Positions 24,161-32,552 of a stretch of DNA of 35,989 nt are shown one piece after another (position 1 is the stretch's first letter; each line of letters starts with the position of its first letter). The DNA is from an uncultured Clostridia bacterium (GTDB lineage Bacteria > Bacillota_A > Clostridia > Oscillospirales > Oscillospiraceae), in assembly GCA_949289625.1 (NCBI GenBank), contig CASEPH010000113.1:1-35989 (forward strand), in the 5' to 3' direction. The notes below the pieces were generated by a model. The model worked only from the letters and a program-made list of their open reading frames with translations. It did no database searches and was not told the DNA's origin. The translations under genes were made by a program, and so were the position numbers.

Positions 24161-25063
24161 TCAGTCACTGCGCACGGGACGATTGCCAGCCTCGCAAAAT
24201 ACGGTGGCGCCTAAAACCAAAACGGTGCCGACCACGCCAAACAGGGTCATGGGTTCCCGCAGCAGGAAAGCCGACAACAGTATGGCGGTGACAGGGTCGA
24301 TATAGCTCAGCAGTGCTACGGTTTGGGCTGTTAGGCCTGCCATGGAGCCAAAATACAGAGCATAGGCGATGCCGGTGTGGACGATACCCACCAGCAGCAG
24401 GATTGCAATGGACTGCCCCGAAAGGGCCAGGGTGGAAAAATCCTCCGTGACCGCCAGATAGGGCAGCATCACCACAGCGGCGGATAACAGCTGTACGATG
24501 GTTTTTTCATAGGTGCCGATGTCGGCGTATTTTTTGTTCATCATCACTACGGTGGCGTAAAGCAGGGCGGCGCATAGGCCAAAGAGAATACCACGCAGTT
24601 CTGCCGGAGATGGGATTCCCTGATCGGCTGCCCCGGAGACAAACACCATCCCCACCATCGCCGTTATGACACAAAAAAGCTTTCGCGGCGTCAGCCGTTC
24701 CCGAAAGACCAGAGGTGACGCCAGGATCACAAGGATGGGCTGCATATAGTAGCACAGGGTGGCGGTGGCGATAGAGGTATAATTGTATGCCTCAAACAGA
24801 AAAATCCAGTTGAACCCAATGAGTCCGCCGGAGATGATCAACGGCAGCAGGTTCCTGCGTATTTCCATCAGATTCAGCTTTTGCCGACGAAGTATCAGCA
24901 GCAGGCACAAAAACAGAGTGCCAATCAATCCTCTGGAGCAGGCCAGAAGTCCGGAAGAGATGGGAAGATACCGGCGAAAAATTCCAATGGTCCCGTAGAT
25001 CACCATGGATGAGATCAGCATGGACAGAGAACGTGCCTTGCCATATACGGCTGATTCTTGCAT
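24161..25063 (-). CDS. EamA/DMT-family exporter
   Basis: A 300-residue membrane protein of the drug/metabolite transporter superfamily, usually an exporter of amino acids or small metabolites. About ten hydrophobic segments form two EamA repeats; YYMQPILVILASPLVFRERL closes the first and LSYIDPVTAILLSAFLLREP the second, the typical end-of-repeat signature. The ATG at 25063 is preferred because the promoter lies at 25104-25132, so the longer ATG at 25132 cannot be translated from it. The substrate cannot be told. Confidence 0.9.
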   Translation of the reverse strand: MQESAVYGKARSLSMLISSMVIYGTIGIFRRYLPISSGLLACSRGLIGTLFLCLLLILRRQKLNLMEIRRNLLPLIISGGLIGFNWIFLFEAYNYTSIATATLCYYMQPILVILASPLVFRERLTPRKLFCVITAMVGMVFVSGAADQGIPSPAELRGILFGLCAALLYATVVMMNKKYADIGTYEKTIVQLLSAAVVMLPYLAVTEDFSTLALSGQSIAILLLVGIVHTGIAYALYFGSMAGLTAQTVALLSYIDPVTAILLSAFLLREPMTLFGVVGTVLVLGATVFCEAGNRPVRSD

Positions 25064-25103
25064 ATACCCACATCTCCCATCCATACAGAAAGTCATGTAA
25101 TAG

Positions 25104-25132
25104 ATTATACTGTCCGCTTCCGGGAGATGCAA
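25104..25132 (-). promoter_or_regulatory. Promoter of the EamA exporter gene
   Basis: Minus-strand TTGCAT, 17 bases, TATAAT. The leader to the ATG at 25063 is about 35 bases. Confidence 0.75.
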
Positions 25133-25180
25133 GCCTGAGATTTCAGCAAAAGCGTTGACGCTGACAGAATGTGAAAGATT

Positions 25181-25222
25181 AACAGCCTGTGCCGCTGGTG
25201 TAGTTCCAGGACACAGGCTGTT
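25181..25222 (-). terminator. Hairpin after the SDR gene
   Basis: An 11-bp stem (25181-25191 with 25212-25222) with a 20-base loop that can form an inner CTGG/CCAG stem. On the minus strand it follows the SDR stop and is followed by AATCTTTCAC, a poor U-run, so termination is plausible but weak. Confidence 0.5.
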
Positions 25223-25262
25223 TTACATCTATAGGCGAATCCAGGCAAACTGAGTACTGCAA

Positions 25263-26024
25263 TCAAATGGTTCTGCCATTATCCACCACCATTACCTGGC
25301 CATTGCAGCCTTCGGAGTCATCGCTGGCAAAGAACAAGATGGTGTTGGCTTGATCGTCCACCGTGACCTCTGGTACGCTGCCGTCAAAATGCTGGCTGCA
25401 CAGGGCGGCAAATTCATGGTCAAAGGAGGCCACCTGCTCTGGGGTGTTCAAGGGCGTGGGCGTAGGACCGGGAGCCACAACATTGACCCGAATGCCCTGA
25501 CCGGCAAACTGAATGGCCACGTTTTTGCTCATACCAATGACGGCGGTTTTGGCAGCTGTATAGGCGAATCCGGAATTGTAGGCGGTGCCGCCAATGGAGG
25601 AAATGTTGACAATGCTGCCGTGTTTGGCGGGTGCCATATATTGCAGTGCCGCCTGCATCATATAGAACACGCTGGACTGGTCTACTTGAATGATATGATC
25701 CCACCAGTTCGCCTCACAGCGGGTTATGGGACGGTGCTTGTCGGCAATTCCAGCGTTGTTGACAAGAATGTCGATCCGTTCAAAATGTTCCATGGCTGTC
25801 TGACAAACCTTTTCGCAATCGGACTGAGAACTGACGTCTGCGGAGATAGCCTCCACACGACGCCCTTTGGTCCGGCAGTAGTCCGCTACTTCCTTGAGCT
25901 TGTCCATCCGGCGGGCGACCAGCACCAAATCCGCCCCTTCTTCTGCAAATCGTTCAGCAGTGCGTTTGCCGATGCCGGAGTTTGCTCCTGTGAAGATGGC
26001 AACCTTTCCACACAGTCGATTCAT
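25263..26024 (-). CDS. Short-chain dehydrogenase/reductase
   Basis: A 253-residue NAD(P)-dependent oxidoreductase. The cofactor motif is TGANSGIGK near residue 12, NNAG is near residue 88, and the catalytic Ser is in NISSIGG, with Tyr and Lys in YTAAK near residue 154. The substrate is unknown. The ATG at 26024 has AAGGAG upstream and overlaps the stop of the membrane protein gene by four bases (ATGA), so the two are translationally coupled. By promoter structure the pair belongs to the regulon of the divergent LysR gene. Confidence 0.92.
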   Translation of the reverse strand: MNRLCGKVAIFTGANSGIGKRTAERFAEEGADLVLVARRMDKLKEVADYCRTKGRRVEAISADVSSQSDCEKVCQTAMEHFERIDILVNNAGIADKHRPITRCEANWWDHIIQVDQSSVFYMMQAALQYMAPAKHGSIVNISSIGGTAYNSGFAYTAAKTAVIGMSKNVAIQFAGQGIRVNVVAPGPTPTPLNTPEQVASFDHEFAALCSQHFDGSVPEVTVDDQANTILFFASDDSEGCNGQVMVVDNGRTI

Positions 26025-26482
26025 TTTGCAGGCTCCTTTTGCGGTTTTCCATAGCATAGCTTCACGATTTGACTGCTGGGGGCAATCCATAGGCAGGAGG
26101 AGATGGCGGATACCAGCATGGCAAAGGGGAGGGTGTGTAGAAATGCAGATGGGAAGGAGGGGGCGGGGCCGATGGCCATAAAGGTCATAAAGAAGTTCAT
26201 AAAGATGCCCATTAGTGCGCCACCGGCCGCATTAGAGGTGATATAGGCGGGAACCGGAGATTTGCACCAGGGAAGATGCTTGGCAATCCATGCGCCAAAA
26301 GCAGGAACCCGCAAAAATAAGGTCAGCATGACGCCGGCACAGTAGGCGCAGACAAAGGTTTTTATCAGGTTCGATGGGGTCGCTTCTCCTAAAAATATGG
26401 ATACGGCGATGGTCATGGTAGCGCCCTGCGGCACGTTAAAAACTGCATTGAACAGATTGTCCGGACTTTTGTTAAAAATCAT
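26021..26482 (-). CDS. Small polytopic membrane protein, unknown
   Basis: A 153-residue hydrophobic protein with about four membrane segments (around residues 18-34, 40-58, 85-105 and 115-133). The opening NLFNAVFNVPQGATMTIAVS and the Pro-rich PAYITSNAAGG loop recall DUF2798-type proteins, but I am not sure of that match. GGGAG lies just before the ATG. It is the first gene of a two-gene unit with the SDR, driven by a promoter that resembles that of the Dabb gene on the other side of the LysR gene. No catalytic motif is visible. Confidence 0.75.
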   Translation of the reverse strand: MIFNKSPDNLFNAVFNVPQGATMTIAVSIFLGEATPSNLIKTFVCAYCAGVMLTLFLRVPAFGAWIAKHLPWCKSPVPAYITSNAAGGALMGIFMNFFMTFMAIGPAPSFPSAFLHTLPFAMLVSAISSCLWIAPSSQIVKLCYGKPQKEPAK

Positions 26483-26543
26483 AAATATCTCCCTTCCTGT
26501 GTTCCAATTAGGCGTGCTGGTGGTCTAGTCAGCACCCAATGCC

Positions 26544-26572
26544 ATTATAGTAAATTTCAAAATTGAAGAACA
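26544..26572 (-). promoter_or_regulatory. LysR-region promoter 1 (membrane protein-SDR unit)
   Basis: Minus-strand TGTTCT, 17 bases, TATAAT. The -35 is poor, as expected for an activator-dependent promoter. The spacer contains TGAAATT at the same place as in the promoter at 27736-27764. Confidence 0.65.
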
Positions 26573-26594
26573 GCACGAAAAAACCTGAAATGCT

Positions 26595-26612
26595 GTCAAG
26601 TGAAAACTTGAC
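26595..26612. promoter_or_regulatory. Inverted repeat, probable LysR operator 1
   Basis: Perfect dyad GTCAAGT-4 bases-ACTTGAC, 22 bases upstream of the -35 of the divergent unit. Its centre lies about 66 bases before the expected start of that transcript, where LysR-type recognition sites usually sit. A weak plus-strand promoter for the LysR gene (TTGAAG at 26563, TGAAAT at 26586) would start inside the dyad, which would allow autorepression. Confidence 0.65.
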
Positions 26613-26656
26613 GAGATAAGGCACAGATGGTAGACTGCATACAGGAGGAAGTGCAA

Positions 26657-27628
26657 ATGAATTTTTTAAATTTTGAATATGTGTTGGCGATCCAAAAGGT
26701 GGGTACGATTCGGGGTGCGGCAGAGGAGCTGTTTATCTCGCCTCAGGCCCTGAGCGAACATTTGGGGAAGCTGGAGCGGGAGCTTGGAACGCCGCTGTTT
26801 CACCGGACCAAGCCGCTGACGCTTACAGATGCAGGGGAGCGGTTTGTCATCTGTGCGGAGACCTGCCTGGAGGCAAAGAAAACACTGGAGGGAGAACTAT
26901 CTGCCATTACCAGACAAAACGATCAGCGCATTTCTCTGGGGGTTCCAACCGGAATGCCGCCCCCGTTGCTGCTCCCGTTTATTACCTATTTTCGCCGGAC
27001 CTATCCGGAACTGTCCGTAACCATCACGGAACTTCCCACAAGAACAGGATATTTTACCGAACTACCGGGCCATATTGATGTGGTTTTTGGGGAATTTCAG
27101 GAGGAAAACAGCCGCTTGCTCTACACCCCCATTCTGCGGAGTGAACGCTTTGTGGTGGCGATTCACCGGGAACTGCTGTTGTCGGCGATGGGAGAGGAGA
27201 ATGCCCGGAAAATTGAGGACTGTGTCAAACAAAACATTCCGGTTCCTTTGTCCCTGTTTCGGAAGTGTCCTTTTGTGCTCAAACGGTTTGGATCTGTGAC
27301 GCGCAGCAACGAGGACAGACTTTTTCGGGCGGCAGGTTTTTTGCCCAAAGGAAACATGGAGACCGGCGACATGGAATTGACCATCCGAATGGTACTGCTT
27401 GGAGAAGCTGCAGTCTACTTTCCGGAACCGGTGGCCCGTGCCAATCTGGTACTTCCCTCTGAATTTGAGGAAAATACAACCTTGCTGCTGTGCCCTGTAA
27501 TTACGGAACATGAAGTCTGGCAGCTGACGGCCGGATATGATCGTTATCGCCGCATCCCCAGCGGTGTTTCGATTCTCATTGAGGCAGCGAAAAACTACTA
27601 TGCCCGTGTGCTCGGAGATACGCCTTAG
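26657..27628 (+). CDS. LysR-family transcriptional regulator
   Basis: A 323-residue LysR-type regulator: winged helix-turn-helix at residues 1-65 (MNFLNFEYVLAIQKVGTIRG, then ISPQALSEHLGKLERELG), linker helix, then a substrate-binding-protein-like effector domain. The ATG at 26657 has AGGAGG eight bases upstream; the in-frame start at 26627 has none. It is divergent to the membrane protein-SDR pair and lies upstream of the Dabb gene. Two similar operator-promoter units flank it, so both are its likely targets. The effector is unknown. Confidence 0.92.
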   Translation: MNFLNFEYVLAIQKVGTIRGAAEELFISPQALSEHLGKLERELGTPLFHRTKPLTLTDAGERFVICAETCLEAKKTLEGELSAITRQNDQRISLGVPTGMPPPLLLPFITYFRRTYPELSVTITELPTRTGYFTELPGHIDVVFGEFQEENSRLLYTPILRSERFVVAIHRELLLSAMGEENARKIEDCVKQNIPVPLSLFRKCPFVLKRFGSVTRSNEDRLFRAAGFLPKGNMETGDMELTIRMVLLGEAAVYFPEPVARANLVLPSEFEENTTLLLCPVITEHEVWQLTAGYDRYRRIPSGVSILIEAAKNYYARVLGDTP

Positions 27629-27695
27629 TGCTGTTTTATATTGGAGAACGATGTCTCTGCCGGGTTCATCTTAAATGGAAACTACGCTTGTGCCT

Positions 27696-27713
27696 GTCAA
27701 GTGAATGCTTGAT
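27696..27713. promoter_or_regulatory. Inverted repeat, probable LysR operator 2
   Basis: Imperfect dyad GTCAAGT-GAAT-GCTTGAT. Its left arm is identical to operator 1 and five bases of the right arm fit. It is again exactly 22 bases upstream of a TGTTCW -35. Confidence 0.6.
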
Positions 27714-27735
27714 AGGAGAGAAAGAGATTTCCTTC

Positions 27736-27764
27736 TGTTCATTGGAAGTGAAATTCGGTATAAT
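27736..27764 (+). promoter_or_regulatory. LysR-region promoter 2 (Dabb gene)
   Basis: TGTTCA, 17 bases, TATAAT, with TGAAATT in the spacer. Over 30 bases it matches promoter 1 at about 20 positions. The transcript would have a leader of about 115 bases before the ATG at 27886. Confidence 0.65.
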
Positions 27765-27765
27765 G

Positions 27766-27792
27766 CACACAGCAGAACGGAGCTGCTGTGTG
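27766..27792. repeat. 10-bp perfect palindrome at the Dabb transcript start
   Basis: CACACAGCAG (27766-27775) and its exact complement (27783-27792) with a seven-base loop. It straddles the expected transcription start, so it could be a protein site or a stabilising hairpin at the 5' end of the mRNA. Confidence 0.5.
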
Positions 27793-27885
27793 AAAAGGCG
27801 CAGACAAGCAAGACGCCGATTGCCTGCTGCCAGATGAATGTATTTCCCAATTGAATTTGGGACAAAAAATAAGGAGGAATTTCTC

Positions 27886-28215
27886 ATGGTCCGGCATATT
27901 TCTGTATTTACATTTTTAGACAATCCTGCCAATGGGAAAACAAAGGAAGAGAACATAGCGGAAGTTCGGGCTTATCTGGAAAGGGTCCCGGAACTTTATC
28001 CGGCCATGAAGCATCAGATCATCGGTACTACCGTGGGTGGAACGCCTGCGCTGCCGGATGACGCCCCTGTTATGTTTGGCGATTTGGTGCAGATTGCGGA
28101 TTACGACACGCCGGAGGATGCGGCGGCTTATCCACCATCTAAGACCCATATGGATCTGGTGGAATTCTCCACCCCTATGCTGAAAAAGGTCACTGCCATT
28201 GATTTTGAGATGTAA
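27886..28215 (+). CDS. Dabb (stress-responsive alpha/beta barrel) protein
   Basis: A 109-residue member of the Dabb family of dimeric ferredoxin-like barrels, small soluble proteins often induced by stress or acting in catabolism. The pattern MVRHISVFTF at the start, a helix with AEVRAYLERVPE, then DLVQIADYDTPEDAAAYPP and HMDLVEF is typical. The ATG at 27886 has AAGGAGGAA upstream; an in-frame ATG at 27838 adds an unrelated leader. The reaction is unknown. Matching operator and promoter tie it to the LysR gene before it and thus to the membrane protein-SDR unit. Confidence 0.85.
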   Translation: MVRHISVFTFLDNPANGKTKEENIAEVRAYLERVPELYPAMKHQIIGTTVGGTPALPDDAPVMFGDLVQIADYDTPEDAAAYPPSKTHMDLVEFSTPMLKKVTAIDFEM

Positions 28216-28265
28216 GATAGAATCTACAGAAGCAGAACAAAAATTCTCATTCCATCCCCATATAT

Positions 28266-28302
28266 GCAATATGCCGCAGGGTTTTTCCCTGCGGCATATT
28301 GC
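28266..28302. terminator. Strong hairpin between Dabb gene and hydF
   Basis: A perfect 16-bp stem with a TTTTT loop (28266-28281 with 28287-28302) midway between the two converging genes. Neither flank has a long U-run, but the stem is very stable, so it probably ends both transcripts. Confidence 0.65.
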
Positions 28303-28316
28303 GTCGTAATTTAAAA

Positions 28317-29528
28317 TTATTCTTGATCCAGTAAGGCGTAGATACCGGGAAATGGTTCCAGAGAGCGTTTTAATATACCGTTCAGGTGGGCCAAAAGGAT
28401 ACCATAGTTGGTCATGGGAACTTCCTGCACTCTGGCTCGACGGAGCCGGTTTTTCATTTCTTTTTCATTGAGCATACAGCCACCACAGTGGATCACCAGT
28501 TTGTAGGGAGAAAGGTCTTCGGGGAATTCTACGCCGCTGGTGAAGCAAAACTCCAGCTGTTTGCCGGTATGTTGTGTCAAAAGCCTGGGAATTTTCACCG
28601 TACCAATGTCGTCGCACTGACGGTGATGGGTGCATCCCTCGGAGATGAGGACCTTGTCGCCATCTTTCAGCGTCTCCACTGTGCGGACTCCGGCCACCAC
28701 GGTGGAGAGATCCCCTTTGTAGCGGGCCATGAGAATGGAGAAAGATGTGAGTATGATGTCCTCGGGCGTGTCCGCAGCGGCCTTGCCAAAGACTTGGGAA
28801 TCCGTGATGACCATTTTTGGGGGCTGGGGCAGCTGGGCCAACGTCTTCCCCAGCTCTGTCTCCTTGACCACGATGGAGACGGCGTTTGCATCCAGAATAT
28901 CCCGGATGGTCTGCTGCTGTGGCAGAATCAGGCGGCCCTTGGGCGCTGCTTTGTCAATGGGAACCACCAGAACCACAAAGTCCATAGGGGAGAGAAGATC
29001 CCCCACGATGCGCAGGCCGGCAGCTTCGTCAGGGACCAAGGCGGCAATCCGCTCTTTGAGTTCATTGATATTGGTTCGGTCCGCCGCACTGACATAAATT
29101 GTATGGTCGTCCTCCGGTTCTGGAACCTTGTCCAATAGATCGGATTTGTTGCGAACCAGCAGATAGGGCAGCTTCCTATCCTGAAATTCCTGGATCAGCT
29201 GCTGCTCCACAGGACCCAGGGGCAGCGTACCGTCGGCCACAAGCACGGCAATGTCGGTTTTTGCCAGTACCTGCAAGGCTTTTTGAACACGCAGAGCGCC
29301 CAATTCTCCCTCATCATCCAGGCCAGGGGTGTCGATGACCATCACTGGGCCCAGGGGCAGCAGCTCCATGGCCTTATATACCGGATCGGTGGTCGTACCC
29401 GCCACGTCGGATACGATAGCCAAATTCTGGCCGGTAACGGCGTTGATGATGCTGGATTTACCGGCGTTTCGGCGGCCAAAAATGCCGATGTGGATGCGCT
29501 CGGCGGATGGGGTTGCGTTCAGGCTCAT
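28317..29528 (-). CDS. hydF: HydF, [FeFe]-hydrogenase maturation GTPase
   Basis: Scaffold on which the two-iron subcluster of [FeFe]-hydrogenase is assembled with HydE and HydG. The GTPase domain begins with GRRNAGKS (residues 18-25), with AGTTTD, DTPG and NKSD following. The C-terminal cluster site is C299-T-H301 and H347-C348-G-G-C351, i.e. the HydF CxH...HCxxC pattern. The length of 403 residues is normal. AGGAGG lies before the ATG. hydE, hydG and the hydrogenase itself are not in this window, so the gene stands alone here. It implies a hydrogen-producing anaerobe. Confidence 0.95.
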   Translation of the reverse strand: MSLNATPSAERIHIGIFGRRNAGKSSIINAVTGQNLAIVSDVAGTTTDPVYKAMELLPLGPVMVIDTPGLDDEGELGALRVQKALQVLAKTDIAVLVADGTLPLGPVEQQLIQEFQDRKLPYLLVRNKSDLLDKVPEPEDDHTIYVSAADRTNINELKERIAALVPDEAAGLRIVGDLLSPMDFVVLVVPIDKAAPKGRLILPQQQTIRDILDANAVSIVVKETELGKTLAQLPQPPKMVITDSQVFGKAAADTPEDIILTSFSILMARYKGDLSTVVAGVRTVETLKDGDKVLISEGCTHHRQCDDIGTVKIPRLLTQHTGKQLEFCFTSGVEFPEDLSPYKLVIHCGGCMLNEKEMKNRLRRARVQEVPMTNYGILLAHLNGILKRSLEPFPGIYALLDQE

Positions 29529-29599
29529 GGTCGTTTCCTCCTGTGATTCCGGGATTTTTGTGCAGGAGCGGGATCCAGAAAATAGCTCCTTATTGATAC

Positions 29600-29628
29600 A
29601 CTATAACGGCAATCACAGGCCATGTCAA
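29600..29628 (-). promoter_or_regulatory. Promoter of hydF
   Basis: Minus-strand TTGACA, 17 bases, TATAGT, followed by a leader of about 65 bases to the ATG. Confidence 0.85.
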
Positions 29629-29666
29629 CGACGAAAAAAATGCATCATTCCGGCAGTATCTCTCTC

Positions 29667-29695
29667 TGGACTTTTTTCGACAAGTATACTATAAT
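29667..29695 (+). promoter_or_regulatory. Promoter of the SGNH-DUF4358-MBOAT-DHHW operon
   Basis: TGGACT, 17 bases, TATAAT. The -35 matches four of six consensus bases. It lies 60 bases before the ATG at 29755 and is divergent to the hydF promoter. Confidence 0.5.
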
Positions 29696-29754
29696 ATCCT
29701 ATAGTCTTCATGGATTATTCACATTTCGATGTCCAACATCAGGGAGTTGAAAAT

Positions 29755-30618
29755 ATGTTGCGCAAAGGTTACTGGAAAATAGGGCTTGGCGCCGTGCTTG
29801 GCCTTGCTTTGATTATCGTTTTGGCTGTCAGCCTGGGAGGCAGTGGACAGGAGCAGGATCCTGCTGAAACGGAAACCGCAGCAGGCGTTCAGTTCCTAAA
29901 AGAACTGGAAGCCCAGGATCCCACGGTGGTGGATGAAGAAATCAAAGTTCTCCACCAGCAACGTATTCAGGAATTGCGGGAGGAACGGCTGCAGCAGCTG
30001 GAATCCGGAGAAGTATCTGTGTGGTCCCTGTTTGAGGATTATGTGTTGTTGGGGGACTCCCGTGCAGTGGGGTTTTATTTTTATGAGTATTTGCCGGAAA
30101 GCCGGGTGCTGGCAGAGGCTGGTGCTACGATTCGGAACCTGCAAGAGCATATTCCAGATCTGGTGGAGATCAATCCTTCCAGACTGTTCCTGTGCTATGG
30201 TCTGAACGACGTGTCCATTGGTATCTGGCCAACGCCGGAGTCATATGTGGAGGAATATGCTGAGATTATTGCAGAGATCCGACAGAAGCTTCCGGACGTG
30301 GATATTTATATCAGTTCCATTCTGCCAGCAAGAGATCCTGCGTTCGAGCAGTCTTCTGCTTGGTATGATATTCCCCAGTATAGTGCCGCGGTCAAGGAGA
30401 TGTGTGAGGAAATTGGCTGCTACTATGTGGACAACGATGCGCTGGCAGAGAAGTATGCAGATCTGTGGGAAGTAGATGGCATCCATGTACAGAGAGACTT
30501 CTATCCCCATTGGGCGGCCAACATGATTTTGGAGGTCTACAGCAAGGACCTGGAGGACGCTGATGGGGAGGAACTCAGCGCCCAAGAGGATGGAGAGACG
30601 ATGACAAACGAGAGTTGA
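29755..30618 (+). CDS. Membrane-anchored SGNH/GDSL hydrolase
   Basis: A 287-residue extracellular esterase or acyltransferase of the SGNH fold. One N-terminal transmembrane helix (MLRKGYWKIGLGAVLG and onward), a charged coiled-coil-like spacer, then the hydrolase: GDS with nucleophile S102, the GLND block near residue 147 and D241-G-I-H244 as the Asp/His pair. The ATG at 29755 follows GGGAG; an in-frame extension to 29710 has no site. It is the first of four genes with DUF4358, MBOAT and DHHW proteins, a set whose members elsewhere add or remove O-acetyl groups on exported polysaccharides. Confidence 0.87.
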   Translation: MLRKGYWKIGLGAVLGLALIIVLAVSLGGSGQEQDPAETETAAGVQFLKELEAQDPTVVDEEIKVLHQQRIQELREERLQQLESGEVSVWSLFEDYVLLGDSRAVGFYFYEYLPESRVLAEAGATIRNLQEHIPDLVEINPSRLFLCYGLNDVSIGIWPTPESYVEEYAEIIAEIRQKLPDVDIYISSILPARDPAFEQSSAWYDIPQYSAAVKEMCEEIGCYYVDNDALAEKYADLWEVDGIHVQRDFYPHWAANMILEVYSKDLEDADGEELSAQEDGETMTNES

Positions 30619-30628
30619 GGTGGGGCAG

Positions 30629-31120
30629 ATGACTTGGTCAAAAGTAAAAATTCCTGTTTTGGAGGTCATCAAATGGCTGCTAGTGATAGGGGCGGTGGTA
30701 TTTCTTTATTTCAGCTCCGCCCAGGGACGGGAGAGCCAGACGGAGTTTTCCGTGATGTCTGAGGCTGTGGCAGGTGCAGCGGATTTGTCCACCATGCAGG
30801 AAGCGGATAATCAGATGGTCAAGCGGCTCTACGGCCTCAGTCCCGATGACTATGAAGGGGTACTGTTGTACTACCCTACCACCAACATGGGGGCGGAAGA
30901 GATCCTGCTGGTAAAGCTCAAGGATACGTCTCAGCAGGAGACGGTCAAAGCTGCCATGGAAGAGAGGGTGGAAACCCAGAAAGCCAGCTTTGATGGCTAT
31001 GGGATCAACCAGTATGAAATGCTGGAACAGAGTGTGATAGAGATTCGCGGCAACTATATGCTGCTGGTGGTGGCCAGCGATACCGCGCCGGTCCGTCAAG
31101 CCTTTTTGGATGCACTGTAA
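30629..31120 (+). CDS. DUF4358 protein
   Basis: A 163-residue single-pass membrane protein: a helix near residues 12-28 (VIKWLLVIGAVVFLYF) and an external domain with VKRLYGLSPDDYEGVLLYYP, EILLVKLKD and a conserved end. The pattern fits DUF4358, which has no known activity but often lies beside MBOAT genes in Firmicutes. The ATG at 30629 follows GAGGTGG. It starts 10 bases after the SGNH gene and ends 12 bases before the MBOAT gene, so it is part of one transcript and perhaps of one membrane complex. Confidence 0.82.
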   Translation: MTWSKVKIPVLEVIKWLLVIGAVVFLYFSSAQGRESQTEFSVMSEAVAGAADLSTMQEADNQMVKRLYGLSPDDYEGVLLYYPTTNMGAEEILLVKLKDTSQQETVKAAMEERVETQKASFDGYGINQYEMLEQSVIEIRGNYMLLVVASDTAPVRQAFLDAL

Positions 31121-31132
31121 GGAGGGGAGAAC

Positions 31133-32539
31133 ATGATTTTTAGCAGTCTGTTTTTTCTGTTTGTGTTTCTTCCCATCAGTTTGATCCTCTACTATGTGGT
31201 GCCAAAACGGTTTCGCGCGATTCCGCTGGTGGTGATCAGCCTGCTGTTTTACGCCTGGGGAAAGCCCAGCTATCTCATTCTGCTGCTGCTGAGCATGGCG
31301 TTTAACTATATCACAGGTCTGGAGATTGCCGATCTTCATGAAAAAGAAAGACCTGTGGCAGCCCGCGTGTTTATGATCCTAGCTGTGGTGGTCAATCTGC
31401 TGTTTTTGGGATTTTTCAAATACTACGGATTCCTGATCGACAATATCAACGCTATTACGGGACTGCACCTGGCAGCGCCGGGACTGGAGATGCCGCTGGG
31501 AATCTCCTTTTACACCTTCACGGTACTGTCCTATGTGCTGGACGTCTACCGCGGCAGAGCCCAGGTACAGAAAAATCCGCTCCTGTATGGCGTGTATGTA
31601 ACCTTTTTCCCCAAGTTTATTTCTGGGCCCATTGTCCAGTATAAGGATATGGAGGCGCAGCTTGCCGAGCGGCAGATGGCTCCAGCCAAATTTGGCGCAG
31701 GTTTGAATATGTTCCTGGTGGGTCTGTTCAAGAAGGTGCTAATCTCCGACAACCTTGGTACAGCTTTCTCTGCCATCTCCGGACTCTCTGCCATGAGTGC
31801 CGGAACCGCTTGGCTGGGTATGATCTTTTATGGGCTCCAGCTGTATTTCGATTTCAGCAGCTATTCGGATATGGCCATTGGCCTGGCCAAGATGTTTGGG
31901 TTCGACTTCGGGAAGAACTTCGATTATCCCTATCTCTCGTCCAGCATCTCCGAGTTTTGGCGTCGGTGGCATATTTCTCTGGGAGCTTGGTTCCGGGATT
32001 ATGTGTATATTCCCCTGGGAGGTAACCGGTGCTCTACGCCCAAGATCATTCGGAACCTGCTGGTGGTATGGTTTTTGACAGGACTTTGGCACGGCTCCTC
32101 CTGGAACTTTATTCTGTGGGGGCTCTATCATGGGGCCTTTGTGTTGCTGGAGAAATTTGTCCTGAAGGAACGGGCGGAAAAGATCCCCAAAGTCCTTCGG
32201 ATTGCTGGAACGGTAATCCTGGTGTTCTTTGGATGGGTCCTGTTCTTCTCTCCGTCTCTTGGCAGCGCTATGCACTATTATGGACAGATGTTCGGTCTGG
32301 GACATATGGGATTTGTGGACAGTGCCTGCAAGTACTATTTCTTCAGCAATGTGCCACTGCTGCTGATTGCCATTGTGGGCTGTGGCCCCATTGTGCAGCG
32401 GCTGCACCAACGGACGGCTTACTGGGGACACCGTGTTGTTTCCTATCTGTCTGTGTGCGTGTACATCCTGCTGCTGGTGCTGACTGTGGCCTATCTGGTC
32501 AACGCCACCTACACCTCATTCCTGTATTTCCAGTTCTAA
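31133..32539 (+). CDS. MBOAT-family O-acyltransferase (AlgI-like)
   Basis: A 468-residue polytopic membrane enzyme that passes acyl groups, usually acetyl, across the membrane to an external polymer. Family motifs are PLGISFYTFTVLSYVLDVYRG, KFISGPIVQY and FWRRWHISLGAWFRDYVYIPLGG. The catalytic His is H320 in LTGLWHGSSWNF, with a second conserved His at H333 in GLYHG. AAGGAGGGG precedes the ATG. With the SGNH and DHHW proteins it forms an AlgI/AlgJ/AlgX-like set. The polymer acetylated here is unknown. Confidence 0.95.
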   Translation: MIFSSLFFLFVFLPISLILYYVVPKRFRAIPLVVISLLFYAWGKPSYLILLLLSMAFNYITGLEIADLHEKERPVAARVFMILAVVVNLLFLGFFKYYGFLIDNINAITGLHLAAPGLEMPLGISFYTFTVLSYVLDVYRGRAQVQKNPLLYGVYVTFFPKFISGPIVQYKDMEAQLAERQMAPAKFGAGLNMFLVGLFKKVLISDNLGTAFSAISGLSAMSAGTAWLGMIFYGLQLYFDFSSYSDMAIGLAKMFGFDFGKNFDYPYLSSSISEFWRRWHISLGAWFRDYVYIPLGGNRCSTPKIIRNLLVVWFLTGLWHGSSWNFILWGLYHGAFVLLEKFVLKERAEKIPKVLRIAGTVILVFFGWVLFFSPSLGSAMHYYGQMFGLGHMGFVDSACKYYFFSNVPLLLIAIVGCGPIVQRLHQRTAYWGHRVVSYLSVCVYILLLVLTVAYLVNATYTSFLYFQF

Positions 32540-32552
32540 GGAGGTCAGTGCT

